From assembly GCA_039199225.1 (NCBI GenBank), contig JBCCSZ010000101.1, forward strand, positions 1-22,700: a stretch of 22,700 nucleotides of DNA, given 5' to 3'. Below the pieces are notes generated by a model. That model was not told the origin of the DNA. It saw nothing but the letters and a program-made list of their open reading frames with translations, and searched no databases. Below are positions 13,998 to 22,362 of the stretch, in pieces (position 1 is the stretch's first letter; every line of letters begins with the position of its first letter). The DNA is from JBCCSZ01 sp039199225. Its GTDB lineage: Bacteria; Bacteroidota; Bacteroidia; Chitinophagales; Saprospiraceae. The position numbers and the translations under genes are program-made.

Positions 13998-15551
13998 CTA
14001 TTTCCTGACTGCCTTGATTTCGTCAAAAAAGATGTCGTTGTTTGGCACATCGAAGCGCAGTTCTACGGCCTGCCCTCTGTTGTCCATGACAAATTGAAGT
14101 GTTCCAAAGTCGAACCAGGCATGGGTTTCTTTCCATAGAATTTCGTAGGTGTTGAAATGCCAATGCTTCAATTCAGCGTCCAACTTTGGGGCCGTGACGA
14201 AGTGCAACTGTAGTTTTCCATCCTTTTGCAACACATCGATGGCGCCATACATAGGGCTTTCGTAGCGGCCCGTAAATGCTTTTGGCGAGGCACTGGGCGA
14301 GCTGTCTTTCTGACGATCGGCCCGCAATTGTGCCACCAGCAATTTGCGTTGATCTTCCCGCTCACGCTGAAAAACCAATAAATCTTCGCTCCAATCCCGC
14401 TGACCATCGGAAAGGTATTGATCCAGTACATAGTTGCAAAGAGCGGTGGAGATGCCGCGCATGCCATTGGTGAGGACTACCACGCCCAAATTCGCCCCCG
14501 GTACGATGGCCACCCTGGAATACATCCCATCGTAGCCACCACCGTGGCTGACAACCTTTTGGCCTTTTTTATCAGAAACACTCCAGCCCAATCCATAAGC
14601 AGAGAAGTTGCGACTGGGGTGAAACGGATTGTCCCGACCGACCCGAAAATTGTTGTGGGGCGTCCAAAACTCATCCTGGGAGCCTTCCCTAAAAAGCGTA
14701 TCTCCCTTGTGGACGCCTCTGTCAATTTGCAGCTGCATCCACTTAGCCATGTCTTCCACAGAGGAAATAATGCCACCGGCCGCCCCCATATTATCCCAGT
14801 TGGTCCAAGCAATCGGATGGTGTTTTCCTTCAAACAATTTATGCGGCGTAGCAACATTGCCCAGCTGCTCCAAGTCGTTGACCGAAGTAATGGTGCGCGT
14901 CATTCCCAGGGGCATAAAAATCCGTTGTTTTACAAAATCAGACCAGCTTTGGCCACTGACTGCCTTGATGACCTCTCCGGCGGTGATGAACATCAGATTG
15001 GAATAACCGTATCCCGACCGAAAAGAAAAAGCAGGTGGAATTTCTTTAATACGCTGGATGGCCTCCTCAGCCTTGTAATCGCTTTTGTACCATATGACAT
15101 CCCCGCTGAAGGTACCGAGTCCAGAGCGGTGACAGAGGAGGTCTCGCACCGTGATGTTTTGTGTCACATAATCATCAGACATTCTAAAGTAGGGGAGGTG
15201 TTTAATAACCGGATCGTCCCAATCAAGTCGGCCATCCTCCACCAACATGGCGATGGCTGCCGAAATAAACGCCTTAGTATTGGAGGCGATGGCATAGAGC
15301 GTTTGCCCATCTGTGTTTGTGCCTTTTCCCAATTCGAGCTCACCATAACCTTTTGCCAAGACAAGCTTCCCATCTTTCACGATGGCAACAGACAGCCCGG
15401 GAACTTCCCAGTCGCTTTGTGCTTGCTTGAAATATTGATCTAGTTTTTGAGGCAGGTCTATTGCATACTTACCAGTGGAAGGAGCTTGTTGCCATGCCGC
15501 AAAAGCTGCTGATAAAAACAACAGAATAAATAGTGGGAGATGTTTTGTCAT
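13998..15551 (-). CDS. Secreted serine hydrolase, beta-lactamase class C / AmpC-fold family
   Basis: This 517-residue protein has an N-terminal signal peptide (MTKHLPLFILLFLSAAFAA). The catalytic motifs of the Beta-lactamase (PF00144) family are present: S90-N-T-K93 in IASNTKAF, Y183-S-N in GYGYSNLMF, and H336-G-G in VVSHGGGYDGMYS in the KTG position. After the catalytic domain, residues about 410-515 form a beta-rich tail of the DUF3471 type (GRYESPMYGAIDVLQKDGKLQLHF). Relatives include esterases, D-aminopeptidases and peptidoglycan-related enzymes; most are not true beta-lactamases, and nothing here assigns the substrate. It probably acts in the periplasm. The gene stands alone, with long gaps or opposite-strand genes on both sides. 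Confidence 0.9.
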   Translation of the reverse strand: MTKHLPLFILLFLSAAFAAWQQAPSTGKYAIDLPQKLDQYFKQAQSDWEVPGLSVAIVKDGKLVLAKGYGELELGKGTNTDGQTLYAIASNTKAFISAAIAMLVEDGRLDWDDPVIKHLPYFRMSDDYVTQNITVRDLLCHRSGLGTFSGDVIWYKSDYKAEEAIQRIKEIPPAFSFRSGYGYSNLMFITAGEVIKAVSGQSWSDFVKQRIFMPLGMTRTITSVNDLEQLGNVATPHKLFEGKHHPIAWTNWDNMGAAGGIISSVEDMAKWMQLQIDRGVHKGDTLFREGSQDEFWTPHNNFRVGRDNPFHPSRNFSAYGLGWSVSDKKGQKVVSHGGGYDGMYSRVAIVPGANLGVVVLTNGMRGISTALCNYVLDQYLSDGQRDWSEDLLVFQREREDQRKLLVAQLRADRQKDSSPSASPKAFTGRYESPMYGAIDVLQKDGKLQLHFVTAPKLDAELKHWHFNTYEILWKETHAWFDFGTLQFVMDNRGQAVELRFDVPNNDIFFDEIKAVRK

Positions 15552-15844
15552 AATGTTTTAATGTACTTACTCTCGTATTCTATAAGTTGGCGCAACCAGG
15601 AGCAACACATGCATCCATATTGACGGAAGGAACACCTTATTACAGCAGTAGCTGAAAGGCATTCAAAATTTTTTTTGTTTGATTTTGCTCTTCAATTTTA
15701 TTGTACAGTATGCTCACAATGGCGCGCACTTCGGCTTAAATATAATGGAATATTTTTACACCAGCCTGTCGGCAAGGAAAGATATTTTGGGCCAATGCAG
15801 GAAATAAATGGCAGCAATTGTAAAAAGGCGTAGTCTAATGATGC
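15552..15844. other. Gap without recognised gene
   Basis: These 293 bp upstream of the serine hydrolase and downstream of DUF429 hold no convincing ORF. A stretch near 15667-15715 is rich in T-runs. I find no TAnnTTTG box in the orientation needed for the hydrolase and no strong hairpin behind DUF429. Confidence 0.4.
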
Positions 15845-16420
15845 TTAGAGAATGATTAATCCTTCGGATGCTTTTCCGATGGTTTGTGCCTCCTTTTGTC
15901 CATAGCGATAACCAGAAAACCACGCCAGGAGGGCATCTGCCTGGTGCCAGTTGGTTGGGAGTACTGCCATGGGAGATGGGAGCAGTATTCGAAGCGATTG
16001 AAGAAAGGCCGGGTTCATTTTTTGCTTTTTGAGGTAGTGTTCTTGAAGGCTGGGGAGTTGCCGAACCAGTCCGCCCGGATAAGTCTCATGGCAAAGGATG
16101 TCAGATGCTTTGAGCTGATGGCGCAGCTTCATGGCGCGTGCGGTGAGTCCTCCCAAAAACATAGGCGACATGGCCTTCAGTTGCCGGTCGCATTGGCGGT
16201 AAAAAAAATCATCTCCTTGTTTGTGGTAAGCTTCCGGCAAACTGAGAGGGGCATCGATAAACACCCGTTTGGGCTGCAGCTGCGTGGCCAGTTGGAGGAT
16301 GAATTGATCGGCATCCTGCTTTTTGGTGGATTGCTGCCATTGAAGTCCTTCGGGGCCTAGCCAGCACACGACGGTTGTGCCTGCCATTTTGGAACCATAG
16401 TCGATGCCAATATGTGTCAT
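15845..16420 (-). CDS. DUF429-type predicted nuclease (RNase H-like fold)
   Basis: A 191-residue protein starting MTHIGIDYGSKMAGTT, the first strand of an RNase H/actin-like fold with acidic residue D7. A second strand gives VFIDAPLSLP (D56), followed by YRQCDRQL, ETYPGGLVRQL (E112) and HQADALLAWF (D162). This D...D...E...D layout matches DUF429 proteins, predicted to be nucleases from their similarity to RuvC/YqgF. No activity is established that I know of. Its ATG overlaps the flavin reductase stop (ATGA), so the two are translated together. What links a flavin reductase to a predicted nuclease is unclear; the overlap may be no more than genome compaction. Confidence 0.75.
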   Translation of the reverse strand: MTHIGIDYGSKMAGTTVVCWLGPEGLQWQQSTKKQDADQFILQLATQLQPKRVFIDAPLSLPEAYHKQGDDFFYRQCDRQLKAMSPMFLGGLTARAMKLRHQLKASDILCHETYPGGLVRQLPSLQEHYLKKQKMNPAFLQSLRILLPSPMAVLPTNWHQADALLAWFSGYRYGQKEAQTIGKASEGLIIL

Positions 16421-17064
16421 TGTAAAAAGGGGATTCGGGAGATGGACTGATCGGGTTTTGCGTAAGACAGCCTTTCCAGCTTTTGTGGCTGGTGGTAGCC
16501 ATCGAGGCCGGAGCCGGTAAGGCTACCTGCGGCTTCGAGGTCGAGGTAACCATCTTTGGAGAGCAGTGTCTCGGGTAAAAGGATTTCAATGATTTCGCCG
16601 ATCATCAATATGGTATTGTTGAGGGGAATGGGGATGGCCTGGCGAAATTGCAGTCCTATACGAATGTGGCTTTCGGCGACATAGGGAGCTGGGAGGGTGT
16701 CGGAAAAATAGGGTGTCAATCCAGTAGCCTCGAACTCTGAGACATCGGCATCATAGCGGGCGGCGGATTGGTGGGCCTGTTCCATGATGCCTTTGTGGAG
16801 GTGGTTGATGGTAAAATGCTTTGTTTGCAAGATATTGGCGTGGGTGTCCCGTCGGACGCTCACGGGGCGTTGGATGAATCCCATCAGTGGCGGGTTGGCC
16901 CCCAGGTGAACGGTGGAGTTGAAAATGGCCAGATTTGTTTGCCCTTGGGCATTGACGGTGCCAATGAGATTTATGGCCTTAAAACCTGTTAGGGAGTTGA
17001 TCAAATTGGCTCTGTAGCGTTTCTCCATTTGATCGATGTCGGAGCGCAGAATTTGTCTGGACAT
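16417..17064 (-). CDS. Flavin reductase family protein (FMN-binding split barrel)
   Basis: A 215-residue protein from the ATG at 17064 (MSRQILRSDIDQMEKRYRANLINSLTGF when read in pieces); an ATG at 17082 adds six residues without family likeness. The body shows the Flavin_Reduct pattern: FKAINLIGTVNAQGQTNLAIFNSTVHLG, then PPLMGFIQRPVSVRRDTHANI, KHFTINHLHK, then an FEATGLTPYFSD-type loop, and IGEIIEILLPE toward the end. These proteins bind FMN and pass electrons from NAD(P)H to flavin, or serve with a partner oxygenase. No partner oxygenase is in the window. It sits 104 bp behind the AsmA gene on the same strand and overlaps DUF429. Confidence 0.85.
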   Translation of the reverse strand: MSRQILRSDIDQMEKRYRANLINSLTGFKAINLIGTVNAQGQTNLAIFNSTVHLGANPPLMGFIQRPVSVRRDTHANILQTKHFTINHLHKGIMEQAHQSAARYDADVSEFEATGLTPYFSDTLPAPYVAESHIRIGLQFRQAIPIPLNNTILMIGEIIEILLPETLLSKDGYLDLEAAGSLTGSGLDGYHQPQKLERLSYAKPDQSISRIPFLQ

Positions 17065-17168
17065 GGCATTTGTTTGATGCAATTCTTTGTTGGCGCGATT
17101 GGATTAGCCGCTTCATTACAACAGTAAAAATCGCAGAGTGTTGCACCTTTGTCCCGACAAGCAAAAAA

Positions 17169-19946
17169 TTACCCACCATCATCCTCCCATTCGATGTATT
17201 CGACCTCATCGTCGTCGTCTGGTTCCGGGATATTGGAAGGCTCTTCTTTGGGCTTGGGCTTATTGACGGTTGGTTTGACTTTCTCCTTAGAATCCTCAAA
17301 TCCTTCGATGTATTCGGTTTGGCTGGTAGAAGTACCGTCGTCGTATTCAGGAATGTCCTTCCAGGCGCTGGGTTCTTCGGAAGTATCCACACTGCTGCCA
17401 AAGATGCGGATGAGTTTTTCTTGGATTTGCCTTTTCCGACGTTCGGAGCGGTTGAAGCGCGTTTTGACCCCCTTCTTATCCGACTTGACATCGAATTCGT
17501 CGATGTTGCCATATATCCGGTAATAGAGATTGAACCAGCCCTTCTTTTTGGCCGGTTGTGGTCGCAAGCGCGGATTGAATTTTTTGAACTTATTGAACAA
17601 TACTTGGCCAGCATTGACCTTGATGTTGTAGTCGATGTCGTTCTCAAAATTGTGTTCCCCGCTGATGGTCAAGTTGGTGGCATTGCTCTGAATGAACATG
17701 GCCGGTAAATAAATTTTATTGCGTTTAACTTCGAGCCAGTTGCGCATTTTGGTAAAGCGAATGTTTCGAAGGTCTTGCAGTTTGATGTAGGAAGAAAAAT
17801 CGTAGAGCAGCTTAAAGCCGTCCAGTTGGCCGTTTGTGAGGCTGATGTCTCCCAGGACGTGCAGCTTATCATCGATGTAGGTGCCATCCTCTTTCCAAAA
17901 GGCATCAATGGCCAATTTGGCATCGAGGGTGCCATTGACATTTTTGGCCAGCAAGACCTGTTGTCCAAAATTTTGTGCCTGGTTGAAAAACTCCTTGACA
18001 TCGATGTCGGTGCATTCCAAGCGAGCATTGAGGTAGGGTTGGTCCTCGAAATACGCCTCTCCGGCGACGCGCCAATCGCCATCCATTCCTTTGGCATTTC
18101 CCTTGATGAGCAGCTCGTTGTTGTCAAATTCAAACTCCCCGCTGAAATTTTCTCCTTGTATTTTTTCGTAATTGAAATCGTCTATTTTCGCCTGGAAAGT
18201 CCCCTTCAAAAACTTAGTAATCCGTTCGCGTTCTTTGATTTGAGCCACCTTCACAGAGTCGGCCAATCCCTTTTGCAGCTGCGTATTGCTCACCGGTGGC
18301 GTTGCCATGTCAACGATGCGGTCGATGTCGAGTTTGGGGGAAACCAGTGTCGCCTGAAACTGTAATTCCGCCTTGCGGCTATTCAGCGAATCGGCAAAAA
18401 GTACCGGGATGATGTTGAGGAATTTACCCTCCAGACCAATCTCACTGCCCGCCCCCTCGATCTTGATGTCCTCCACGATCAAGCTGTTGTCCTGGATTTG
18501 AATGCGGCCTTTGTCGAAGACCACCTCTTCGGAGTGGATGGTCAGAGCTGCATCATCGAATTCCAATTCACCAGAAGACTTGACCCGACCGATGCGGGCT
18601 GGATTTTTCATGTCATCGAGGCTGCCTTTCAGGTAGAGCTTTTTGATTTCAATTTCGCCATCGCCATCGGTAATGGCCTCGTTGTTGAACAGTCCGTATA
18701 CCGATTCGAGTGGCAGTACCCCATCGAGTTTGAATTCGATTCTTGGATGATCCAGATCGGCAATGCGCAGGCTCGACTCGATCAGTTCGCGATTGAAGTA
18801 ACCTTTAAAATTTTGAATTTCGAAAACAGAGTAAGCATTGCGGCGTTTTTTTCCGTTGGTGAAAGTTGCATTGAAGGTGACATCCTTCAGTTGGTTGGGC
18901 AATCTTTGGCTGCTGATACTGCCATTTTTTAACCCGAAGCGCGCATCGATTTTGGGATTTTCTCGCTCGTTGTAGCGCCCGTTGATGGATGCATTGAAGA
19001 AAAAAGTCCCCTTGCTTTTGAGGTCGGCAAAATAAGCCAACTGCTCCTCTGGCAGTAGGTTGAGGATGGACTCCAAGCTACACTCCTTGCTGGTTAGCTT
19101 GAGGTTTACATCCGTTCCATCGGCCTTGGTATCGATGGTCCCATTGACCTTAAAAATATTGGACTCTACCCCCAGGTCGAAATCGTTGAATGCATAATGC
19201 CCATTCTCCAAATCGACATCAATGCTGGCATCGTACACGAGGTCTTTACCAGCGAAGTAGCGTTGTCCATCCAACTCATAAAAGCCCGCTCTCATATCAG
19301 CAAAGCTGTTGAGTGAAAATTGATTTTGCGAAAACTGTCCAGAAGCAACCGCCTCTTTGATGAGCGCCTTGGCCTCCTGCTTGGTTTGCTCGTTGATAAA
19401 AATCAGCTCCACATCCTTGAATCGGGCTTCGTCCAGTGAAATTGCCAATTTGCTATCAGATTTGCCAGCCGCTTGCTCGGTCTCCTTGGACCCTTTGAGG
19501 ATATTGTAATTGGCCTTTCCCCGTCGGTTGATGCGAACGAACAGCGCGCCGTTTTCGATCAGCACCGAGTGAATCTTGATGGTAGAGCCAAACAAGCTAA
19601 AAAGCTTAAATCGAAAGGCCAGTGTTTGTGCTTCGAGCAGCGTCCCCTTCATCGCATCGTTGAGCGCTACCTGCTCAAGATTGACCGATGCGTTGGGAAA
19701 GCCCGAGAGTAGGGACAGCTCCACCTGCTCCACGGTCAGCTCGGAATTGAGTTGTTTGTTGATTTCCCGAAGCAATCGGGAGCTGATTTGTTGATCGAAA
19801 AAGCCAGCCAGGATGACGAGTATCAAGATGGAAAACCCGATCAGCAAGCTGGTCCAGAGCAGTAATTTTTTGAGTGCGCGTTTCATAGGAGACGTCTTAG
19901 GAGGTGTTGGAGGCACGAATATGTCGGATGGTGTGGGTCCCTGCAT
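17169..19946 (-). CDS. AsmA family envelope protein
   Basis: A 925-residue protein with one N-terminal membrane helix (about 26-50, LLLWTSLLIGFSILILVILAGFF) and a long beta-rich periplasmic body. The start SSRLLREINKQLNSELTVEQVELSLLSGFPNASVNLEQVAL is the AsmA N-terminal pattern, and LKSKGTFFFNASINGRY and the NFENDIDYNIKVNAG repeat recall the AsmA/TamB-type beta-groove. Such proteins are thought to bridge inner and outer membrane and move phospholipids. The C-terminus (from about 815) is unusual: charged, proline-containing, ending in a D/E-rich tail (PEPDDDDEVEYIEWEDDGG). Start: ATG 19946 gives 20 cytoplasmic residues rich in proline before the helix; ATG 19886 (MKRALKKLLLW) is a reasonable alternative. 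A TAAATTTG -7-like box lies at 19967-19960, with no good upstream box. Confidence 0.83.
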   Translation of the reverse strand: MQGPTPSDIFVPPTPPKTSPMKRALKKLLLWTSLLIGFSILILVILAGFFDQQISSRLLREINKQLNSELTVEQVELSLLSGFPNASVNLEQVALNDAMKGTLLEAQTLAFRFKLFSLFGSTIKIHSVLIENGALFVRINRRGKANYNILKGSKETEQAAGKSDSKLAISLDEARFKDVELIFINEQTKQEAKALIKEAVASGQFSQNQFSLNSFADMRAGFYELDGQRYFAGKDLVYDASIDVDLENGHYAFNDFDLGVESNIFKVNGTIDTKADGTDVNLKLTSKECSLESILNLLPEEQLAYFADLKSKGTFFFNASINGRYNERENPKIDARFGLKNGSISSQRLPNQLKDVTFNATFTNGKKRRNAYSVFEIQNFKGYFNRELIESSLRIADLDHPRIEFKLDGVLPLESVYGLFNNEAITDGDGEIEIKKLYLKGSLDDMKNPARIGRVKSSGELEFDDAALTIHSEEVVFDKGRIQIQDNSLIVEDIKIEGAGSEIGLEGKFLNIIPVLFADSLNSRKAELQFQATLVSPKLDIDRIVDMATPPVSNTQLQKGLADSVKVAQIKERERITKFLKGTFQAKIDDFNYEKIQGENFSGEFEFDNNELLIKGNAKGMDGDWRVAGEAYFEDQPYLNARLECTDIDVKEFFNQAQNFGQQVLLAKNVNGTLDAKLAIDAFWKEDGTYIDDKLHVLGDISLTNGQLDGFKLLYDFSSYIKLQDLRNIRFTKMRNWLEVKRNKIYLPAMFIQSNATNLTISGEHNFENDIDYNIKVNAGQVLFNKFKKFNPRLRPQPAKKKGWFNLYYRIYGNIDEFDVKSDKKGVKTRFNRSERRKRQIQEKLIRIFGSSVDTSEEPSAWKDIPEYDDGTSTSQTEYIEGFEDSKEKVKPTVNKPKPKEEPSNIPEPDDDDEVEYIEWEDDGG

Positions 19947-20033
19947 GATATATGATACGCAAATTTAATTTAAATGTATACAATGAAACGCAGGAAGAAG
20001 TGTGAATATTTTCAAAAAAAATCACAAAAACAC

Positions 20034-20064
20034 TTGCCTTGAACACAAAGGAATAATATCTTTG
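20034..20064 (+). promoter_or_regulatory. Predicted promoter of tRNA-Val
   Basis: TTG (20034-20036), a 20-bp spacer and TATCTTTG (20057-20064), an exact match to the Bacteroidota TAnnTTTG -7 box. The mature tRNA starts 67 bp after the box, so a 5' leader of about 60 bases must be removed by RNase P. Confidence 0.7.
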
Positions 20065-20131
20065 CAACCGCTTTTTGAGTTAGTATTGATGGTGAAAACT
20101 GGTTAGTGTGTGGCTCAGGAGCGTAAAAAGA

Positions 20132-20206
20132 GGGCGATTAGCTCAGTTGGTTTAGAGCACCTGCCTTACAAGCAGGGGGTCGTTGGTTCGAATCCATCAT
20201 CGCCCA
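20132..20206 (+). tRNA. tRNA-Val (anticodon UAC)
   Basis: The acceptor arms GGGCGAT (20132-20138) and ATCGCCC (20199-20205) pair fully, with discriminator A20206. The D arm is GCTC...GAGC with AGTTGGTTTA in the loop. The anticodon arm is CCTGC-CTTACAA-GCAGG, giving anticodon TAC (Val, GUA/GUG). The T arm is GTTGG-TTCGAAT-CCATC, with one T-T mismatch in the stem. CCA is not encoded: the bases after the discriminator are CAA, so the tail must be added by nucleotidyltransferase. Confidence 0.95.
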
Positions 20207-20646
20207 CAACTGAAAATCAAGGAGTTATAGGCATTTTGCTTGTGACTCTTTGTTCGTGTAAGAAGTGTTGGTTTCAATATAGTTTCAGAATCAAGCACAT
20301 ACATGCTATCCGTACAGCGATACTCTTCTTTTGTCAATAGTGTCTGATCTCCTTTTTTCTTCGTCGAGGGTCTGGGTCTCTCATCATCAAAAGGTGTATC
20401 TTATCATTAAGAGGTAAGTCACTGCCTTTATTTTAACCATTACCAATCATAGCAACTACTTCGGCTAAATCCTGAAAAAAAGGTACTTTGGATAGATGGA
20501 GCATTAGGTATGCTCTAGGTGGATGACTTTCTAATCATATTGGCTAATGATACAGTTTTTTTGTACACTCTCAGTAGCTACCTAAAGATGTGAAGTTTTG
20601 TATTGCAAGTTACTTGAGTTTATACTCAAAAAGTAAAAAGGATGAA
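20207..20646. other. 440-bp AT-rich gap with no recognised gene
   Basis: No ORF in this stretch shows recognisable family features. Small perfect hairpins occur at 20499-20515 (GAGCAT-TAGGT-ATGCTC) and near 20613-20629 (TTGAGT-TTAT-ACTCAA), the latter just past the stop of the minus-strand 477-residue gene but without a T-run. Frequent stops in all frames and a base composition like the following gene suggest spacer or decayed sequence. Confidence 0.4.
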
Positions 20647-22080
20647 CTACGCGACTTTCTTTTTCAGTTGATCTATCAGCATTTCTAATAAGACGTCAAA
20701 AGATATTATCTCAACGGCCAATTGTTCTCCCATGCGGGCGGGGTGTCTTTTCATTAAATCTATATAGCGCTTGGCTTTCCTTTGGAGAGCAATCGGATGA
20801 AAGTCTACTTTTGGCAGTAGGCATAGGATTTTAATAAACCACTTTGCTCTTTCTGTTTCTTTTGTTCTCAAATAGCGGTAGCTGTAATGCTGGACAGCTT
20901 CGATGCGATCAATAAATTTTGCTCGATTTCTAACCAAATACACCAATAGCTCTGCAATGAGGATGTTTATGTTATTTCCCTTTTTGTCCTGCTGTACTTT
21001 GAAGGTGTCGTTTAGGTATTTGCTCATTCGAAATGGTCGATTGAGGGTTAGGTAGCCTGCATGAGAAAGAAAGCAGAGGTAGGCTTCTATGAGAGCGAAA
21101 TGCTGCCGGATGTGTTCGATCTTGCATCTTTTGTTCTTTTTGTAGAGAGTATAGGCCAATAGGTAGTCGCCTGCATGGAGTGCATTAAGGGTTATGTAGT
21201 ATTGCAGTGTGTACAGATTGTAAGCCCTGTTCGTTGTATATTGCTCTGCCTCTTCGAAGCTGGCATAGGCTTCTTGGTGTGCTTTTATGGCGATTTGAGC
21301 CACGCCTCTATTTTGTAGGAAAAAGAAGTAGTGAGCAGGATAAACACCTTTTTTGTTTTTAAAGAATAATAGGATTTTTGTACACGTATCAATTATATGC
21401 GAATGACTTCCAGTATGTAAGCCATACAATACCTTCAAAAATGCTAAATGGACTTTGTACTTGATACTGTGGCCATTATAATACTCAATATCCTCTATAG
21501 CTCTTTTTAGTTTATGTGGTGCAATCGTAGATTTGTGTAGTTGTTCAACGATTTCATGAAATTGAATTTCTGCTTCTTTTTCAGCTGTATAATCTTTCAA
21601 ATATTGCCTGGATTTTTGAGCATATAGTTTGGTCGATCTTGAACTTTTGCTGTAGTATACTGCGTCGTGATGTAGTATACTGGCTATTTCACAAGCCAGA
21701 TGAGTAAAGCCATAATTTTCTGCATCTAAAAAAGCTTGCTTGACAAGTCTTAATCCTTCTTCTCGGTCATCTTGAGTTAAGAATTTTTGACCAATCAGAA
21801 ATTTTTTTTGACAAATTTCAAATTTTTTTTTGACGATGCTAGCCCCTTTTGATGGACTGATAATGACGAGTGCTTGCAGGATTCGTAAGGTGCGAGATTT
21901 TAAATCACGATAATATCCTTCATCAAATTTATCACCACAAAGCCTTTTCTTGAAGGCTTCTTCCGTAAGAAATAATTGTGAACGAAATGTGTCAATAAAT
22001 TGTCTTGGTTTGCCAGAGACATGGTTAAAAAGGCGTGGATCAATGGTAGAAAAGTAAGATTTTAGTCCCTCAATTTTCAT
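20647..22080 (-). CDS. Hypothetical helical-repeat (TPR-like) protein
   Basis: This 477-residue, lysine-rich protein has no signal peptide, no lasting hydrophobic segment and no clear helix-turn-helix, so it should be cytosolic. The N-terminus (PRQFIDTFRSQLFLTEEAFKKRLCG, DKFDEGYYRDLKSRTLRILQAL, about 26-71) loosely recalls a Bacteroidota family of about 470-500 residues with a 'klf/G-x-x-fd-x-x-klr-x-l-s-x-l' segment; this is from memory and weak. From about 100 on, the sequence is a chain of amphipathic helices with TPR-like pairs, for instance GVAQIAIKAHQEAYASFEEAEQY (about 259-281) and YYITLNALHAGDYLLAYTLYKK (about 294-315). It is visibly richer in A/T, Lys, Ile and Tyr codons than the genes to its left, which may mean transfer. 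It faces away from a small double-glycine peptide gene, with 152 bp between the start codons. Function unknown. Confidence 0.7.
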   Translation of the reverse strand: MKIEGLKSYFSTIDPRLFNHVSGKPRQFIDTFRSQLFLTEEAFKKRLCGDKFDEGYYRDLKSRTLRILQALVIISPSKGASIVKKKFEICQKKFLIGQKFLTQDDREEGLRLVKQAFLDAENYGFTHLACEIASILHHDAVYYSKSSRSTKLYAQKSRQYLKDYTAEKEAEIQFHEIVEQLHKSTIAPHKLKRAIEDIEYYNGHSIKYKVHLAFLKVLYGLHTGSHSHIIDTCTKILLFFKNKKGVYPAHYFFFLQNRGVAQIAIKAHQEAYASFEEAEQYTTNRAYNLYTLQYYITLNALHAGDYLLAYTLYKKNKRCKIEHIRQHFALIEAYLCFLSHAGYLTLNRPFRMSKYLNDTFKVQQDKKGNNINILIAELLVYLVRNRAKFIDRIEAVQHYSYRYLRTKETERAKWFIKILCLLPKVDFHPIALQRKAKRYIDLMKRHPARMGEQLAVEIISFDVLLEMLIDQLKKKVA

Positions 22081-22232
22081 CGCTTATAAATAACTGGTTT
22101 TAAAATACGATTCGACTTCTTTGTAATATAACAGTGTGATAACTAGTCCTGCAATTTAATAAATGCTGTTAACTTTTTCAATCTTTCAAATCTGTAGTTT
22201 ATGCGTATTTCATAACTCTAAATCTTCGTTTT

Positions 22233-22349
22233 ATGCTACAAAAGATTGCAACCTCTAAAGGTATTAAGCCTTTGATAGAAAAGCAGCAAACAGCAATCAA
22301 AGGTGGTGCAGAAAGTGAAATAATTATTGCAGATACGACTATGACTTAG
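22233..22349 (+). CDS. Short peptide with double-glycine leader, possible RiPP precursor or signal peptide
   Basis: ATG at 22233 to TAG at 22349 gives 38 residues: MLQKIATSKGIKPLIEKQ, then QTAIKGG, then AESEIIIADTTMT. The LIEKQQTAIKGG part has the shape of Bacteroidota natural-product leaders, where an 'L-x-x-x-Q-x-x-x-I-K-G-G' end is cut at the double glycine by a bifunctional ABC exporter. The predicted core is 13 residues, with three Thr near the end, acidic residues and no Cys, so a thioether bridge is not possible. No modifying enzyme or exporter is in the window, though the gene lies only 350 bp from the edge. A perfect-stem terminator 31 bp after the stop supports expression as a single small gene. 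This may still be a chance ORF; the GG leader and terminator make me favour a real gene. Confidence 0.55.
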   Translation: MLQKIATSKGIKPLIEKQQTAIKGGAESEIIIADTTMT

Positions 22350-22362
22350 TCTCTCTCTTTAT

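Noticed and set aside
14418..15443. 341-codon plus-strand ORF
   Set aside because: Antisense to the serine hydrolase with intact SxxK, YSN and HGG motifs; long shadow ORFs are expected at this GC content.
13998..15551. True AmpC beta-lactamase linked to the BlaI/M56 unit
   Set aside because: The motif set and DUF3471-like tail fit the broad esterase/peptidase group, and the gene is over 7 kb from blaI with no TACGAA-N4-TTCGTA site upstream.
20110..20340. Plus-strand ORF over the tRNA (SSVGLEHLPYKQGVVGSNPSSP)
   Set aside because: This is the well-known false translation of a tRNA gene; the tRNA-Val structure explains the sequence.
20433..20504. 23-codon minus-strand ORF (MLHLSKVPFFQDLAEVVAMIG...)
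   Set aside because: Too short, with no leader, terminator or conserved partner; likely chance in an AT-rich gap.
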